From the NCBI GenBank assembly GCA_018057825.1, contig JAGPCY010000061.1, positions 1 to 32,730 on the forward strand: 32,730 nt of DNA, given 5' to 3'. The DNA comes from Kofleriaceae bacterium (GTDB lineage Bacteria > Myxococcota_A > Polyangia > Haliangiales > Haliangiaceae). Both the position numbers and the translations under genes were made by a program. The notes under the pieces are model-generated. The model saw only the letters and a program-made list of their open reading frames with translations. It made no database searches and was not told the origin of the DNA. Position 1 is the stretch's first letter. Each line of letters opens with the position of its first letter. Below are positions 24,425 through 32,373 of the stretch, one piece after another.

Positions 24425-26485
24425 TCAACGAAGGGCCGCGAACGGATCCGGATACGGCCGGGCCTGCTTGATGTACAGGGTCGGCGTGCCGGGGGTCAGC
24501 TCGTCGTCGAACTTGAAGTCGACCTCGAGGCCGTAGAAGCCGGTGTTGCCGGCGGCCGGACCGTAGGCGGCGCTGAACCGCTGGTGGATCGTAGCCAGCG
24601 CGGTGCCGAGGTCGTAGAGCTGACGCGCGGTCAACACGGTCGTGCCGGCCGGGATGATCGACGAGTGGGCGAGGTACGAGGTCGGCTGGTTGGGCTGGCT
24701 GTAGTAGTAGAGGAGCTGGTCGCTCTGCACGCCGGGGGGTGGCGCGACGACCTCGAACTCGCCGCCGCGCTGGACGTTGATGTAGAAGGCCGGGTCGAGC
24801 CCGGAGGCATCGAACGGGTTGGCGGTGACCGCGACGCCGTTTGCCTCCTCGGCCTCGAAGTTCGGGTGGACCAGGATCGCCATGCCGAGCGAGTGGTGGT
24901 CGACGCGGTAGTACGCGCGCTCCTCGAAGGTGCGAAACAGCCAGGCGTCGGCCCACACGTTCTTGACCGCGTCGGCGACGTCGAGCCAGTCGGCGGTCCG
25001 CCCCGAGTACGAGTTGTAGCAACCGGCGCAGGGAAAGCCGTCGAGGTCTTCGCTGTTGGAGCTCGAGCGGAAGCGCAGCTTGGCCACCCCGGGGAACTGG
25101 GCGATCTTGGCGGTCAGCGCGGCCTGGAACCCGGCGTCGAGGGGCGTCGCCATCATGTCGGCGTGGAGCGCGCGCAGCGCGGTGTCGCGGGCAAGGGCGT
25201 CGCTCTGGAAGGTCGGGTCGGCCAGGAGCGCGTCGACGCGATCGTAGAAGCCGTTCGCGCGCATGAACTGGTCGTAGAAGTAGATCGGGATCGCGAAGCC
25301 GTTCTTGATCGGCACGCCGGACGTCTGGTAGAGGACCGAGTAGTTGGCGGCCTTGCCGCCGAAGGCTCGCAGCGACGCCTTGATGACGTCGAGCAAGGTC
25401 TGGCCCCCGGTCGGCGCGGCGGTGACCGCGGCGATGTCGGTGATCTGGGTGACCGACAGATCGATCGTCGGCAGCACGATCGGCTCGGGGGCGTGGGCCG
25501 CCCACCACGCCTCGGCCTCGGCCTGGGTCGCGGGCTCGATGGTCCAGGCGTCGGCGGTCACGGTCAGCTTGGCGAGCTGGCCCTCGAGCGCGCGCAGGGC
25601 GGCGTTGGTCTGGGCGCCGCGCAGCCCCATGTTGGGCGAGCCGCGGTTGCGCGACAGCACGTTGATGTGCGACAGCGGGGTCTGGAACGCCTCGGTGATG
25701 ATGCCCTGCACGACCGAGATGTCGTTGGGCGCCGAGTCGAGCACCACGAGGTCCTGGTACGACAGGTACTCGGTCTCGAGGGCGGCGGCGGTGGTGAAGT
25801 GGACGCGGCCGTAGGCGACCCCGAGGGACAGCGGCTGGAAGTCGATGCCGGCGTAGAGCTCGTCGGTGGTGATGATCGGCACCGCGGCGGCGTCGAGGCC
25901 GGCGGCGACCGTGGTCTGGGCCTCCGACGTCGGATGAAACGCCAGGGCCGGTCCGAAGTAGGCGGCGTGCTTCACCGCCAGGAACAGCTTGGTGATCATC
26001 TCGGCCGACGCGGTGTCGTAGGGCGCCAGCTCGAGCACCCAGCGATCGGGCTGCTCGTAGTAGGTGACCGCGGCCAGGAGGAACCGACGATCGGGCGCGA
26101 AGTACTCGCTGGTGTTGAACGAGGCCAGGGACCCGACCGTCGGCAGGCCGTTGCCCGACAGGTGGGTCGAGACGTACTCGTAGTGGATCTCGAAGCGCAC
26201 CGTGTTCATGAAGTGCAGGGCGTCGCCGCCGGCCTGGTCGAGGACGACCTTGACCGACTTCGAGCCCGGCAAGGTGGCGTCGAGGGGCTGCGAGGCCAGG
26301 GCCGCGTAGTCGGCCTGACAGGTGATCGTCGCCAGGGCGTCGGGGGCCTCGCCGGCGATCTGGCAGGCGCCCTCGGTGACCTGGAACGCGTCGGGGCCAG
26401 CGTCGACGGTGACGCCGGTATCGTCGCCGCCACACGCGGCCAGCGCGACGACCACCAGCGCGCCCAGGGAGCGCAGCGCGCGCAT
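24425..26485 (-). CDS. Exported lipoprotein with dikinase-type His and PEP/pyruvate-binding domains
   Basis: 686 residues. The lipoprotein signal ends in ALAAC (Cys18) and is followed by GGDD. Residues 20-230 match no known domain I can name. A His-domain segment (268-281) reads QTPLSHINVLSRNR, like the phosphohistidine motif of glucan water dikinases and PEP-utilising enzymes; His273 is the candidate. A nucleotide-binding domain follows: FGGKAAN (375-381), NGFAIP (395-400), RFRSSSNSEDL (471-481) and a C-terminal LYIKQARPY (670-678), all standard PPDK_N landmarks. The His-before-ATP-domain order is that of glucan water dikinase rather than PEP synthase. Family members phosphorylate glucan, pyruvate or water. 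ATP is normally absent outside the cytoplasm, so the present role is uncertain. The ATG overlaps the upstream stop by 1 nt (TGATG), showing translational coupling. Confidence 0.82.
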   Translation of the reverse strand: MRALRSLGALVVVALAACGGDDTGVTVDAGPDAFQVTEGACQIAGEAPDALATITCQADYAALASQPLDATLPGSKSVKVVLDQAGGDALHFMNTVRFEIHYEYVSTHLSGNGLPTVGSLASFNTSEYFAPDRRFLLAAVTYYEQPDRWVLELAPYDTASAEMITKLFLAVKHAAYFGPALAFHPTSEAQTTVAAGLDAAAVPIITTDELYAGIDFQPLSLGVAYGRVHFTTAAALETEYLSYQDLVVLDSAPNDISVVQGIITEAFQTPLSHINVLSRNRGSPNMGLRGAQTNAALRALEGQLAKLTVTADAWTIEPATQAEAEAWWAAHAPEPIVLPTIDLSVTQITDIAAVTAAPTGGQTLLDVIKASLRAFGGKAANYSVLYQTSGVPIKNGFAIPIYFYDQFMRANGFYDRVDALLADPTFQSDALARDTALRALHADMMATPLDAGFQAALTAKIAQFPGVAKLRFRSSSNSEDLDGFPCAGCYNSYSGRTADWLDVADAVKNVWADAWLFRTFEERAYYRVDHHSLGMAILVHPNFEAEEANGVAVTANPFDASGLDPAFYINVQRGGEFEVVAPPPGVQSDQLLYYYSQPNQPTSYLAHSSIIPAGTTVLTARQLYDLGTALATIHQRFSAAYGPAAGNTGFYGLEVDFKFDDELTPGTPTLYIKQARPYPDPFAALR

Positions 26486-27291
26486 CACGGCACCAACGCG
26501 AAGCAGTAGAACCCGCCGTAGCCGCCGCCTGAGCCCACGGTGTTCGAGGTCGGATCGGGCGGGCCCATCTCGATGAGCGAGACGCCGGGTGCGCAGCCCG
26601 ACTCGATGAGCGACGACATCCACGAGTTGATCTGCCGGTTGGTGCTGTCGCGCGGCCACGAGTGCCCGACCCGGGGCTCGCCCTCGAGGGCCTCGTTGCC
26701 GGCGTTGGCGGTCCAGTCGAGGCAGGTCCGGGTCGGCCCCTCGAACTGCCCGGCGGCGTTGGCGCCGGTCAACATGTCGTGGTTGTCGACGTCACCGGTC
26801 AGGTCCGGATCGTGATTGGGGACGCCGTCCTCGTTGGGGAAGTCGTTCTTGATCGCGGCGTCGCCGTTCTGCGGGCGGATGAACATGAGGGAGGCCAGGT
26901 CCGGCGCGAGCAGGCGACCGTTGCGGTCGTACCAGGGCCCCGGGCCGATCCGATCGATCGGGTGGACGACGTTGCCGGCGCCGTCGTCGGACGCGGCCAG
27001 AAACGCCCGCCACGGCTTGCCGCCGGCGCCCGGCATCGACCGCTCGGCGATCGTCGCGCACAGCTTGTCAGCGCCGCGCAGCCCGGCGCCCGGACCGGTC
27101 TCGCCGAAGCGCAGGTCGCCGCCGAAGCCCAGCGGGTTGTTCGACAGCTCCTGCAGCGCGCGCAGGCTGGTGACGAAGAACGAGAAGTTCGGCAGGGGCG
27201 CGTCGACCGCAGCGTCGGCGGTGGCGGCGTCGTCGGAGCCGCACCCGGTGAGGGCGACGGCGGTGGCACAGGCGAGGACGGTTCGGCGCAT
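26485..27291 (-). CDS. Lipoprotein with endostatin/C-type-lectin-like domain
   Basis: 268 residues. The lipoprotein signal ends in LTGC (Cys17), then an Asp/Ala-rich tether. The rest resembles the collagen NC10/endostatin fold, a C-type-lectin-type domain: GLRGADKLC near residue 71, WRAFLAASDDGAG, RIGPGPWYDRNGRLL, HDMLTGANAAGQF, TCLDW, and a final YGGFYCFAL. Conserved Cys at the family positions suggest two disulfides. Bacterial members are thought to bind ligands at the cell surface; none are known enzymes. The gene is in an operon: 86 nt follow the upstream lipoprotein gene, and its stop overlaps the dikinase-like start. GAGG lies about 4 nt before the ATG. Confidence 0.72.
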   Translation of the reverse strand: MRRTVLACATAVALTGCGSDDAATADAAVDAPLPNFSFFVTSLRALQELSNNPLGFGGDLRFGETGPGAGLRGADKLCATIAERSMPGAGGKPWRAFLAASDDGAGNVVHPIDRIGPGPWYDRNGRLLAPDLASLMFIRPQNGDAAIKNDFPNEDGVPNHDPDLTGDVDNHDMLTGANAAGQFEGPTRTCLDWTANAGNEALEGEPRVGHSWPRDSTNRQINSWMSSLIESGCAPGVSLIEMGPPDPTSNTVGSGGGYGGFYCFALVP

Positions 27292-27317
27292 GGGACCTCA
27301 GGGCGAGAGCGGCGGAC

Positions 27318-27356
27318 GGCGCGGTAGCGCCAGGAGCGGAGCGCGGGCAGCCCGCG
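27318..27356. other. Two small hairpins in the operon gap
   Basis: GGCGC-GGTA-GCGCC (27318-27331) and CGCGGG-CAG-CCCGCG (27342-27356) lie in the 86-nt gap between two lipoprotein genes. They could attenuate or stabilise the operon mRNA, but in such GC-rich DNA short stems can also arise by chance. Confidence 0.25.
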
Positions 27357-27377
27357 GGAGATCGAGACGACGCGGCG

Positions 27378-28361
27378 TCAGCCGCAGGTGAGGTCCGACT
27401 GGCAGGTGGCGGGCGGCGTGCAGTCCTCGTCGCCATCGCACGAGATCACGCCGGGCACCGTGACCGGGCGCTCGATCTCGGAGCCGATCATCAGGTCGAC
27501 TCGGCCGGCGGTGGTGAGCGCGCTGCCGACCGCGCGGCGCTCGAGGATCACGGTCGGGAACCCGGCGGCGCCGAGGTCGAGGAGCTCGGTCACCATGGCC
27601 GCGCTCAGGGTCAGCGCGCCGTCGTCGGCGGTGGTGCACTCGATCTTGCCCTTGCTGCCGCCGTGGTGGCTGATGTCGAGCTTGAGGAAGATCTCGGTGG
27701 CGCTGCCACCGGTCGGCGGGGTCCAGGTCAGGTCGAGGGGGGCGTCGCGGGCCAGGTCGCGATCGGGGTTGGTGACGACCAGGGGCGCGATCGCGGTGGC
27801 GCTGATCGAGAACGCCGGGGTGAAGCTCGAGCCGGTGGCGGTGATCGCGATCGTGTCGCCGGCGGCGAACCCGGGGTACGCCAGCGAGATGGTGCCGGGC
27901 ACCTGGTAGGTGCGGATCGTCGAGCTGGGGAAGACCAGGTCGAAGCTGGTCGCGCCGGTCGAGGTGCGGACGCCCGACAAGGTCACGGTGCCCACGTCCT
28001 GTTTGACCGCGTAGGGCTCGCAGGTGTTGTCCGCGACGCACACCGCGGTGCCGCCGCAGGCCGGCGTGCAGAACGGCACCCGCGGCTTGAGCAGGCGACA
28101 GTCGCCGGCGGTGGTCGCGACAACCCAGGCCACAGCCTCGGGCGGGACCTTGTCGTTGACCACGCCGACCACCGAGGTGTACGGGGGCTCAGCGTCGACC
28201 AGGCTGACCACGAAGCTGCCGACCAGGACGGCGGGATCGCCGAGCATGGCGTCGGGCCCGGGGGCATCGACCGCCGCGCCGCCGTCGTCGCCGCCACAGG
28301 CGGCCGCGGGGAGAGCGAGGGCGAGGGCGAGGGCGAAAGACAGGCAGAGGTGGTGGTGCAT
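27378..28361 (-). CDS. Hypothetical lipoprotein, first gene of the operon
   Basis: 327 residues. The signal (LCLSFALALALALPAAAC) gives Cys22, followed by GGDDGG and an Asp/Pro tether. The mature part is beta-rich and Thr/Ser-rich, with Ig-like strands such as GTISLAYPGFAAGDTIAITATG and LDLTWTPPTGGS. Cys clusters lie near the start (CTPACGGTAVC, CEPY) and at the very end (CDGDEDCTPPATCQSDLTCG), the latter like a short EGF- or DUF-type Cys motif common in myxobacterial lipoproteins. No family name can be assigned. It is the first gene of a three-gene lipoprotein operon. TAGGCG (minus strand, 28368-28373) ends 6 nt before its ATG. Confidence 0.72.
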   Translation of the reverse strand: MHHHLCLSFALALALALPAAACGGDDGGAAVDAPGPDAMLGDPAVLVGSFVVSLVDAEPPYTSVVGVVNDKVPPEAVAWVVATTAGDCRLLKPRVPFCTPACGGTAVCVADNTCEPYAVKQDVGTVTLSGVRTSTGATSFDLVFPSSTIRTYQVPGTISLAYPGFAAGDTIAITATGSSFTPAFSISATAIAPLVVTNPDRDLARDAPLDLTWTPPTGGSATEIFLKLDISHHGGSKGKIECTTADDGALTLSAAMVTELLDLGAAGFPTVILERRAVGSALTTAGRVDLMIGSEIERPVTVPGVISCDGDEDCTPPATCQSDLTCG

Positions 28362-28367
28362 CAGGAT

Positions 28368-28373
28368 CGCCTA
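28368..28373 (-). promoter_or_regulatory. -10-like TAGGCG before the lipoprotein operon
   Basis: On the minus strand TAGGCG ends 6 nt before the ATG at 28361. The divergent gene at 28500 has its own signal, so 28362-28499 holds two back-to-back promoters. Confidence 0.25.
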
Positions 28374-28486
28374 GGAGGAGCATCGTCGCCCACCGGGCGC
28401 CGACGGTCGATCGAAACCGGAGGCCGAGGGCTGGCGGACGCTGACCGAGTCGCGACCCCCGGTCGCGCCCGAAGGTTAAACTTTGC

Positions 28487-28492
28487 TACCCT
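28487..28492 (+). promoter_or_regulatory. -10-like TACCCT before the GLV-repeat lipoprotein gene
   Basis: TACCCT ends 7 nt before the ATG at 28500. GAGGAG touches the ATG directly and is too close to act as a Shine-Dalgarno site, so a leaderless or nearly leaderless mRNA is likely. TAAACT at about 28477 is an alternative -10. Confidence 0.35.
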
Positions 28493-28499
28493 CGAGGAG

Positions 28500-29180
28500 A
28501 TGTGCGCCTCGCCACGCCTCGCCGAGCGCCGAGCCGCGCTCGGGCTGGTCGGGCTGGTCGGGCTGGTCGGGCTGGTCGGGCTGGTCGGGCTGGTCGGGCT
28601 GGTCGGGCTGCTCGGGGCCTGCGGCGGCGGCGACATGGGTCGCGACGGCGCCCGCGAGCGGATCACGCCGGCGCCCGAGGCGCCGCCAGCGCCAAGGCCA
28701 GCAGCGACCGCGCCAAGCGCGCCCGGGGCCACCGTCCCCGACGCGCGACCGCGGCCGACCGACACCTGCCCCGACCCCCTGGCCGGGCGCTGGCACGCCC
28801 GCCGCTACGCCGATGGCGAGTGGCTCGAGCACCGGGTGATGTTGACCCGGCGAGGTGGTGACCTCGCGTGCGCGCAGGAGTTCCGCTCGTGGCACGGCGG
28901 CCCCGGCGAGGTGACGCCGCCGCCCTGCCCCGACGGCGGCCGGACGTTCTTCCAGGCCCGGCTGCGGTGCGAGGCGACCGAGCGGCCGAGCGGCGACCTC
29001 GACGTGCGCAGCGTGGAGCTGCTCGATCGCCAGGTCCACTGTGGGGGCAAGGTGCCGCGGTACAACTTCGATCACTTCCAGGGCGCCCTCGAGGGCAACC
29101 AGTGGGACGCGGTCAACGACGACGGCGTCGACGACGTCGGGCAGCCGTACCGGTTCCACCGGGTGAGCTGCGAGCCATGA
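28500..29180 (+). CDS. Lipoprotein with tandem-repeat signal peptide (paralogue A)
   Basis: 226 residues. The signal peptide core consists of seven Gly-Leu-Val triplets plus Gly-Leu-Leu (15-38), ending in GAC (Cys41), so the hydrophobic stretch is unusually long. A Pro/Ala linker follows, then a domain of about 130 residues: DPLAGRW, DGEWLEHRVMLTRR, FRSWHG, PCPDGGRTFF, DLDVRSVELLDRQ, YNFDHFQGALEGNQWDAVN and FHRVSC. It is clearly homologous to the next gene, whose ATG overlaps this stop by 4 nt. The domain is not recognised. The even spacing of Cys suggests disulfides, so it is probably periplasmic or surface-exposed. Function unknown. Confidence 0.75.
   Translation: MCASPRLAERRAALGLVGLVGLVGLVGLVGLVGLVGLLGACGGGDMGRDGARERITPAPEAPPAPRPAATAPSAPGATVPDARPRPTDTCPDPLAGRWHARRYADGEWLEHRVMLTRRGGDLACAQEFRSWHGGPGEVTPPPCPDGGRTFFQARLRCEATERPSGDLDVRSVELLDRQVHCGGKVPRYNFDHFQGALEGNQWDAVNDDGVDDVGQPYRFHRVSCEP
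28542..28613 (+). repeat. 9-bp tandem repeat coding for the signal peptide core
   Basis: Seven identical GGGCTGGTC units (28542-28604) and one variant, GGGCTGCTC (28605-28613). Since 9 bp is three codons, copy-number changes keep the reading frame and alter only the length of the hydrophobic core. Confidence 0.95.
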
Positions 29181-29746
29181 CCGAGCGAGCGCGCGCGCGG
29201 CTCGCGGTGGGGGTCGCCCTGGCGCTGGTCGGATGCCGCGGCGCCACCGACGACGGCTGGGAGCCGCCGCGGCGGAGCGCCGGGGTCACGCGCGACGCCG
29301 CGAGCGACGCCCGCGGGTCTGGCGGCTGTCCCGATCGCCACGCCGGCCTGTGGTCGGCGCTGTACTGGGAGGACGGCCAGTGGCAGGAATACCGCGTCGA
29401 GCTGCGCCGCACCGCGACCGGCCTCGACTGCCTCCAGGTCAGCTACGCCTGGTTCGCCGATCGGAGCCAGGTCGAGCGGCCGCGCTGCACTGACGGCCAG
29501 CCGGCGATGAACGTGACCACCTTGCGGTGCGTCGCGGTCGAGCTGCCGGACGGCCTCGAGGTCGCGTCGCTCGAGCAGCTCACCCGCCGCCACACCTGCG
29601 ACGCGGTGACCAGCGGCTACACCTTCGACACCTTCGGCGGTCCGGTCGAGGGCAACACCTGGCGCGCGATGAATCGCACGACCAGCGGGGCCGGCGAGCC
29701 GGTCGAGCAGCGAGTGGTGTTTCGGCGGCTGAGCTGCACGCCGTGA
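29177..29746 (+). CDS. Lipoprotein paralogue B
   Basis: 189 residues. The lipoprotein signal (MTERARARLAVGVALALVGC) gives Cys20. The domain repeats the pattern of paralogue A: GLWSALYWEDGQWQEYRVEL, PRCTDGQ, TLRC, DGLEVASLEQLTRRHTC, YTFDTFGGPVEGNTWRAMN and FRRLSC. Identity is moderate, so the duplication is old. The ATGA overlap with paralogue A implies co-transcription and coupled translation. The stop codon is followed at once by a hexamer array, and reading through it in the same frame would add an (Glu-Thr/Ala)n tail. Function unknown. Confidence 0.75.
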   Translation: MTERARARLAVGVALALVGCRGATDDGWEPPRRSAGVTRDAASDARGSGGCPDRHAGLWSALYWEDGQWQEYRVELRRTATGLDCLQVSYAWFADRSQVERPRCTDGQPAMNVTTLRCVAVELPDGLEVASLEQLTRRHTCDAVTSGYTFDTFGGPVEGNTWRAMNRTTSGAGEPVEQRVVFRRLSCTP

Positions 29747-30057
29747 GAGACCGAGACCGAGGCCGAGGCCGAGTCCGAGACCGAGACCGAGGCAGAGTCC
29801 GAGGCCGAGGCCGAACCCGAGACCGAGGCCGAGACCGAGGCCGAGACCGAGACCGAGGCCGAGTCCGAGACCGAGGCCGAGGCCGAGGCCGAGTCCGAGT
29901 CCGAGACCGAGGCCGCGACCGAGTCCGAGACCGAGGCCGAGGCCGAGGCCGAACCCGAACCTGAACCCGAACCCGAACCCGAACCCGAACCCGAGGCCGA
30001 GGCCGAGGCCGAGTCCGAGGCGGAGGCCGAGGCGGAGGCCGAGACCGAGGCCGAGGA
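29747..30057. repeat. Hexamer array filling a convergent gene gap exactly
   Basis: 51 consecutive hexamers in perfect phase (29747-30052) plus GAGGA. 39 are GAGNCC with N = A, G or T, never C. Most others are GAACCC-type, including a run of seven (29951-29992). The array begins directly after the TGA of the plus gene and ends at the base before the TAG of the minus gene. Confidence 0.97.
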
Positions 30058-32280
30058 CTACGGCGCGGCGGGGGCCGGGGCGGTGAGCTCGAAGTTCTCG
30101 AGGGCGTTGTCGAGCTCGACCCGGGCATCGAGGCGCTTGGCCTCGAGATCGGCGAGCTGGGCGCCGAGCTTGTTGCCTTCGGAGGCGAACTCGTCGAGCT
30201 GCCGGGTCCACTTGGCGCGCTGCTCGCCGGCCGCCGGGTTCTTGGCGATCGCGCGCAGGTTCTCGCGCAGCTCGTTGGCGCGCTGATCGAGCTGATCGCG
30301 CTTCTGGGTCAGGCCGCGGAGCTGCTCCTCGAGCTTGGCCACGGTCCGACGCAGATCGACGATGGGCTTGAGCTTGCGCTTGGCGTCGGCCGGCAGCTTG
30401 GCGTCGACCAGCAAGCGATCGAGGAGCGCGATCGCCGGCTCGTTCCAGATCGAGAGCTGGCTGCGGCTCGGGGTCTGCTCGACGACGGTGAGCTTGCCCT
30501 CGCGCTGCCCAGCCGGCACGGCCAGTCGCAGCAGGTAGGCGTTGGGCAGATCCTCGGTGCCGTCGGGGCGCGGGGTCAGGCTGTAGTTGCCGCCGGCCTT
30601 GTCGTGGCGGATGAGGGTGGTGAAGCCGCCGTCGAGGGTCAGGGCCTTGACGGTGTACGTGGTCGAGCGGCGCGAGAAGGTCTCGACCTCGAGGACGCCG
30701 CGCGACATCTTGACCAGGCGCATCTCGTCGTTGTCGTAGCCGCTGGTGGTGTTGACGATGAGGCCAGGCTCGACCGCGAACGGGATGGTCGCGCTGGTGC
30801 CGGCGCCGACCGTCTCCGACAGACCTTCGCCGACGAAGCTGCCGCCGGCGTAGATCCCGATCGGGCCGGGCTCGAGGACGAACGGCGTCGAGTTCTTGAA
30901 CCGCACTACCCGGTACGGGTTGTACGGATAGCCGGGGCCGGCGCCGCCGGGGCGGTACAGGAAGGCCTCTTCGCCCTCGACGTCGGCGTTGACGATCGCG
31001 ACCATCGTCGAGGTGCCCTCGGGCACGGTGACCCGCTCGCCCAGCTCGAAGCGGGTCTGGCCGGCGACGGTCTCGGCCCGGGCCTGGGCCACGGTCGAGC
31101 GGCGCAGGGCGTCGGCGTCGAGGGCGAGATCCTCGCGGGCGAACTCGCCGTCGTCGAAGCCGCTGGCCAATCCGCCCAGCGCGCCGGACTCGTCGGCCGC
31201 CCAGTCGGCCTCCTCGCGCTCGACCGCCGCCGAGCGGGAGCGGCCGGTCGGCCCCGAGGCCTTGGGCGCGGCCGAGGGCCGTCGAGGGGACGGCGCCGCG
31301 GCCGCCGGTGGTGGCGCCGGGGCCGGCTCGGGCAGGTAGGTGGTCTCGCCGACCGCGGCCACCGCCTGGCGCTGGATCCCGACGCCGGTCATGTCGGGGC
31401 GCTCGACCTCGCGCGGCGTGTGAAGATCGTAGCGAAACGCGATCGGCGCGCCCGAGGTCAGCGCGAGCTGGACCTGCTCCCACTCCTCGCCGCTGGTGTT
31501 GTCCACCACCGCCCAGGCCTGCAGGAGGGCCTGGCCCTTGCCGTCCTTGGGCAGCACCACGCGGTAGGTCGGCTTCCACATCGGCGCCGCGACCACGTAG
31601 CTCACCAGGAGATCGTGCGACGCCGCGCCGACCAGGCGGATCGACACCTCGACCTGCTGGAACATGCCCTCGCCGGCCGAGGCGTCGAGCGAGCGGTTGA
31701 ACTGCATCGCCAGGTCGCCGTCCTCGAGGGTCAGGCCGCGCACCGTCGACAGCTTGACCACCCGCAGGGCATCGCCGTCGAGCAAGGTCACCCGGTGATC
31801 GTTGCGCGGCGGGTGATCGTCGTGGTCGGCCGGATCGACGAGCTGCTCGACGAGCGCGATGCGGCCGTGGACGCGGCCGTCGTCGGTCGATAGCGTGACC
31901 ATGCTGCCGCGCAGGGAGTCGAGGACCTGAGCCAGGCTGCCCTGCCCCGGCCGCAGCGTCGCCAGCGCGGCGTTGGCCCAGGTCTGCGGGTCGAGGGGCA
32001 TCGACACGCTGACCGCGCGCCCGCTGGTGCGCTCGACGACGGTCAGGCTCTTCAGCAGATCGTTCACCTGATCCTTTCGGACCTTGATCGTGAGGAGATC
32101 GCCGCTGACCCGACCGGCGCGCTCGAAGTAGCCGACGCCGTTGCGGTACAGAACGACCCGATCGAGGCCGAGCGGGCTGTCGGTGGTGGGGTAGCGGAAC
32201 CGCCGATCGCCGCCGCACCCGACGAGGGTGGTGGCAGTCAGCGCAGCGACGAACAGCGACCGGCGTAGAGCGGCGGACAT
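30058..32280 (-). CDS. DUF4139 (mucoidy inhibitor A-like) lipoprotein
   Basis: 740 residues. The lipoprotein signal ends in LVGC (Cys22). The N-terminal part contains [19 protein letters not shown] and [11 protein letters not shown], typical of DUF4139/DUF4140 proteins. The central DUF4139 domain has [13 protein letters not shown] and [24 protein letters not shown] Pro/Ala/Ser-rich insert (about 305-360) splits it. The C-terminal hundred residues are a long coiled coil ([18 protein letters not shown], then [18 protein letters not shown]). The family is linked to the envelope and is named after a mucoidy inhibitor, but its molecular function is not established. The start at 32280 is set by the signal peptide and by CATGCT 6 nt upstream. 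Confidence 0.88.
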   Translation of the reverse strand: MSAALRRSLFVAALTATTLVGCGGDRRFRYPTTDSPLGLDRVVLYRNGVGYFERAGRVSGDLLTIKVRKDQVNDLLKSLTVVERTSGRAVSVSMPLDPQTWANAALATLRPGQGSLAQVLDSLRGSMVTLSTDDGRVHGRIALVEQLVDPADHDDHPPRNDHRVTLLDGDALRVVKLSTVRGLTLEDGDLAMQFNRSLDASAGEGMFQQVEVSIRLVGAASHDLLVSYVVAAPMWKPTYRVVLPKDGKGQALLQAWAVVDNTSGEEWEQVQLALTSGAPIAFRYDLHTPREVERPDMTGVGIQRQAVAAVGETTYLPEPAPAPPPAAAAPSPRRPSAAPKASGPTGRSRSAAVEREEADWAADESGALGGLASGFDDGEFAREDLALDADALRRSTVAQARAETVAGQTRFELGERVTVPEGTSTMVAIVNADVEGEEAFLYRPGGAGPGYPYNPYRVVRFKNSTPFVLEPGPIGIYAGGSFVGEGLSETVGAGTSATIPFAVEPGLIVNTTSGYDNDEMRLVKMSRGVLEVETFSRRSTTYTVKALTLDGGFTTLIRHDKAGGNYSLTPRPDGTEDLPNAYLLRLAVPAGQREGKLTVVEQTPSRSQLSIWNEPAIALLDRLLVDAKLPADAKRKLKPIVDLRRTVAKLEEQLRGLTQKRDQLDQRANELRENLRAIAKNPAAGEQRAKWTRQLDEFASEGNKLGAQLADLEAKRLDARVELDNALENFELTAPAPAAP

Positions 32281-32286
32281 GCCGCG

Positions 32287-32292
32287 AGCATG
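32287..32292 (-). promoter_or_regulatory. -10-like CATGCT before the DUF4139 gene
   Basis: On the minus strand CATGCT ends 6 nt before the ATG at 32280. It is identical to the elements at 408-413 and 9731-9736. Confidence 0.35.
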
Positions 32293-32328
32293 CGACCCGG
32301 TCGGCGCCGCGTCCACTGCCGAGGACGG

Positions 32329-32370
32329 TCACTTGAACGGATTGGATCCGGTGAAGTGCTCGACGGTGTT

Positions 32371-32373
<3 letters not shown>
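32329..32373 (-). pseudogene. Possible C-terminal remnant of a gene cut by a hexamer array
   Basis: On the minus strand this reads [14 protein letters not shown] and then TGA at 32329-32331. That looks like an ordinary protein end. Upstream it enters the hexamer array in a Val-Ser frame and meets TAG at 32386-32388. It may be the tail of a gene whose body was replaced or pushed away by the array, or a chance frame. Confidence 0.2.

Noticed and set aside
24419-26509. 696-codon plus-strand frame opposite the dikinase-like gene
   Set aside because: Low-complexity Val/Gly/Arg composition and no motif; the minus-strand gene has signal peptide and domain motifs.
29072-32332. 1086-codon minus-strand frame with Gly-Leu repeats
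   Set aside because: It joins an out-of-frame copy of the DUF4139 gene, the hexamer array and the reverse of two lipoprotein genes. The correct DUF4139 frame ends at 30058.
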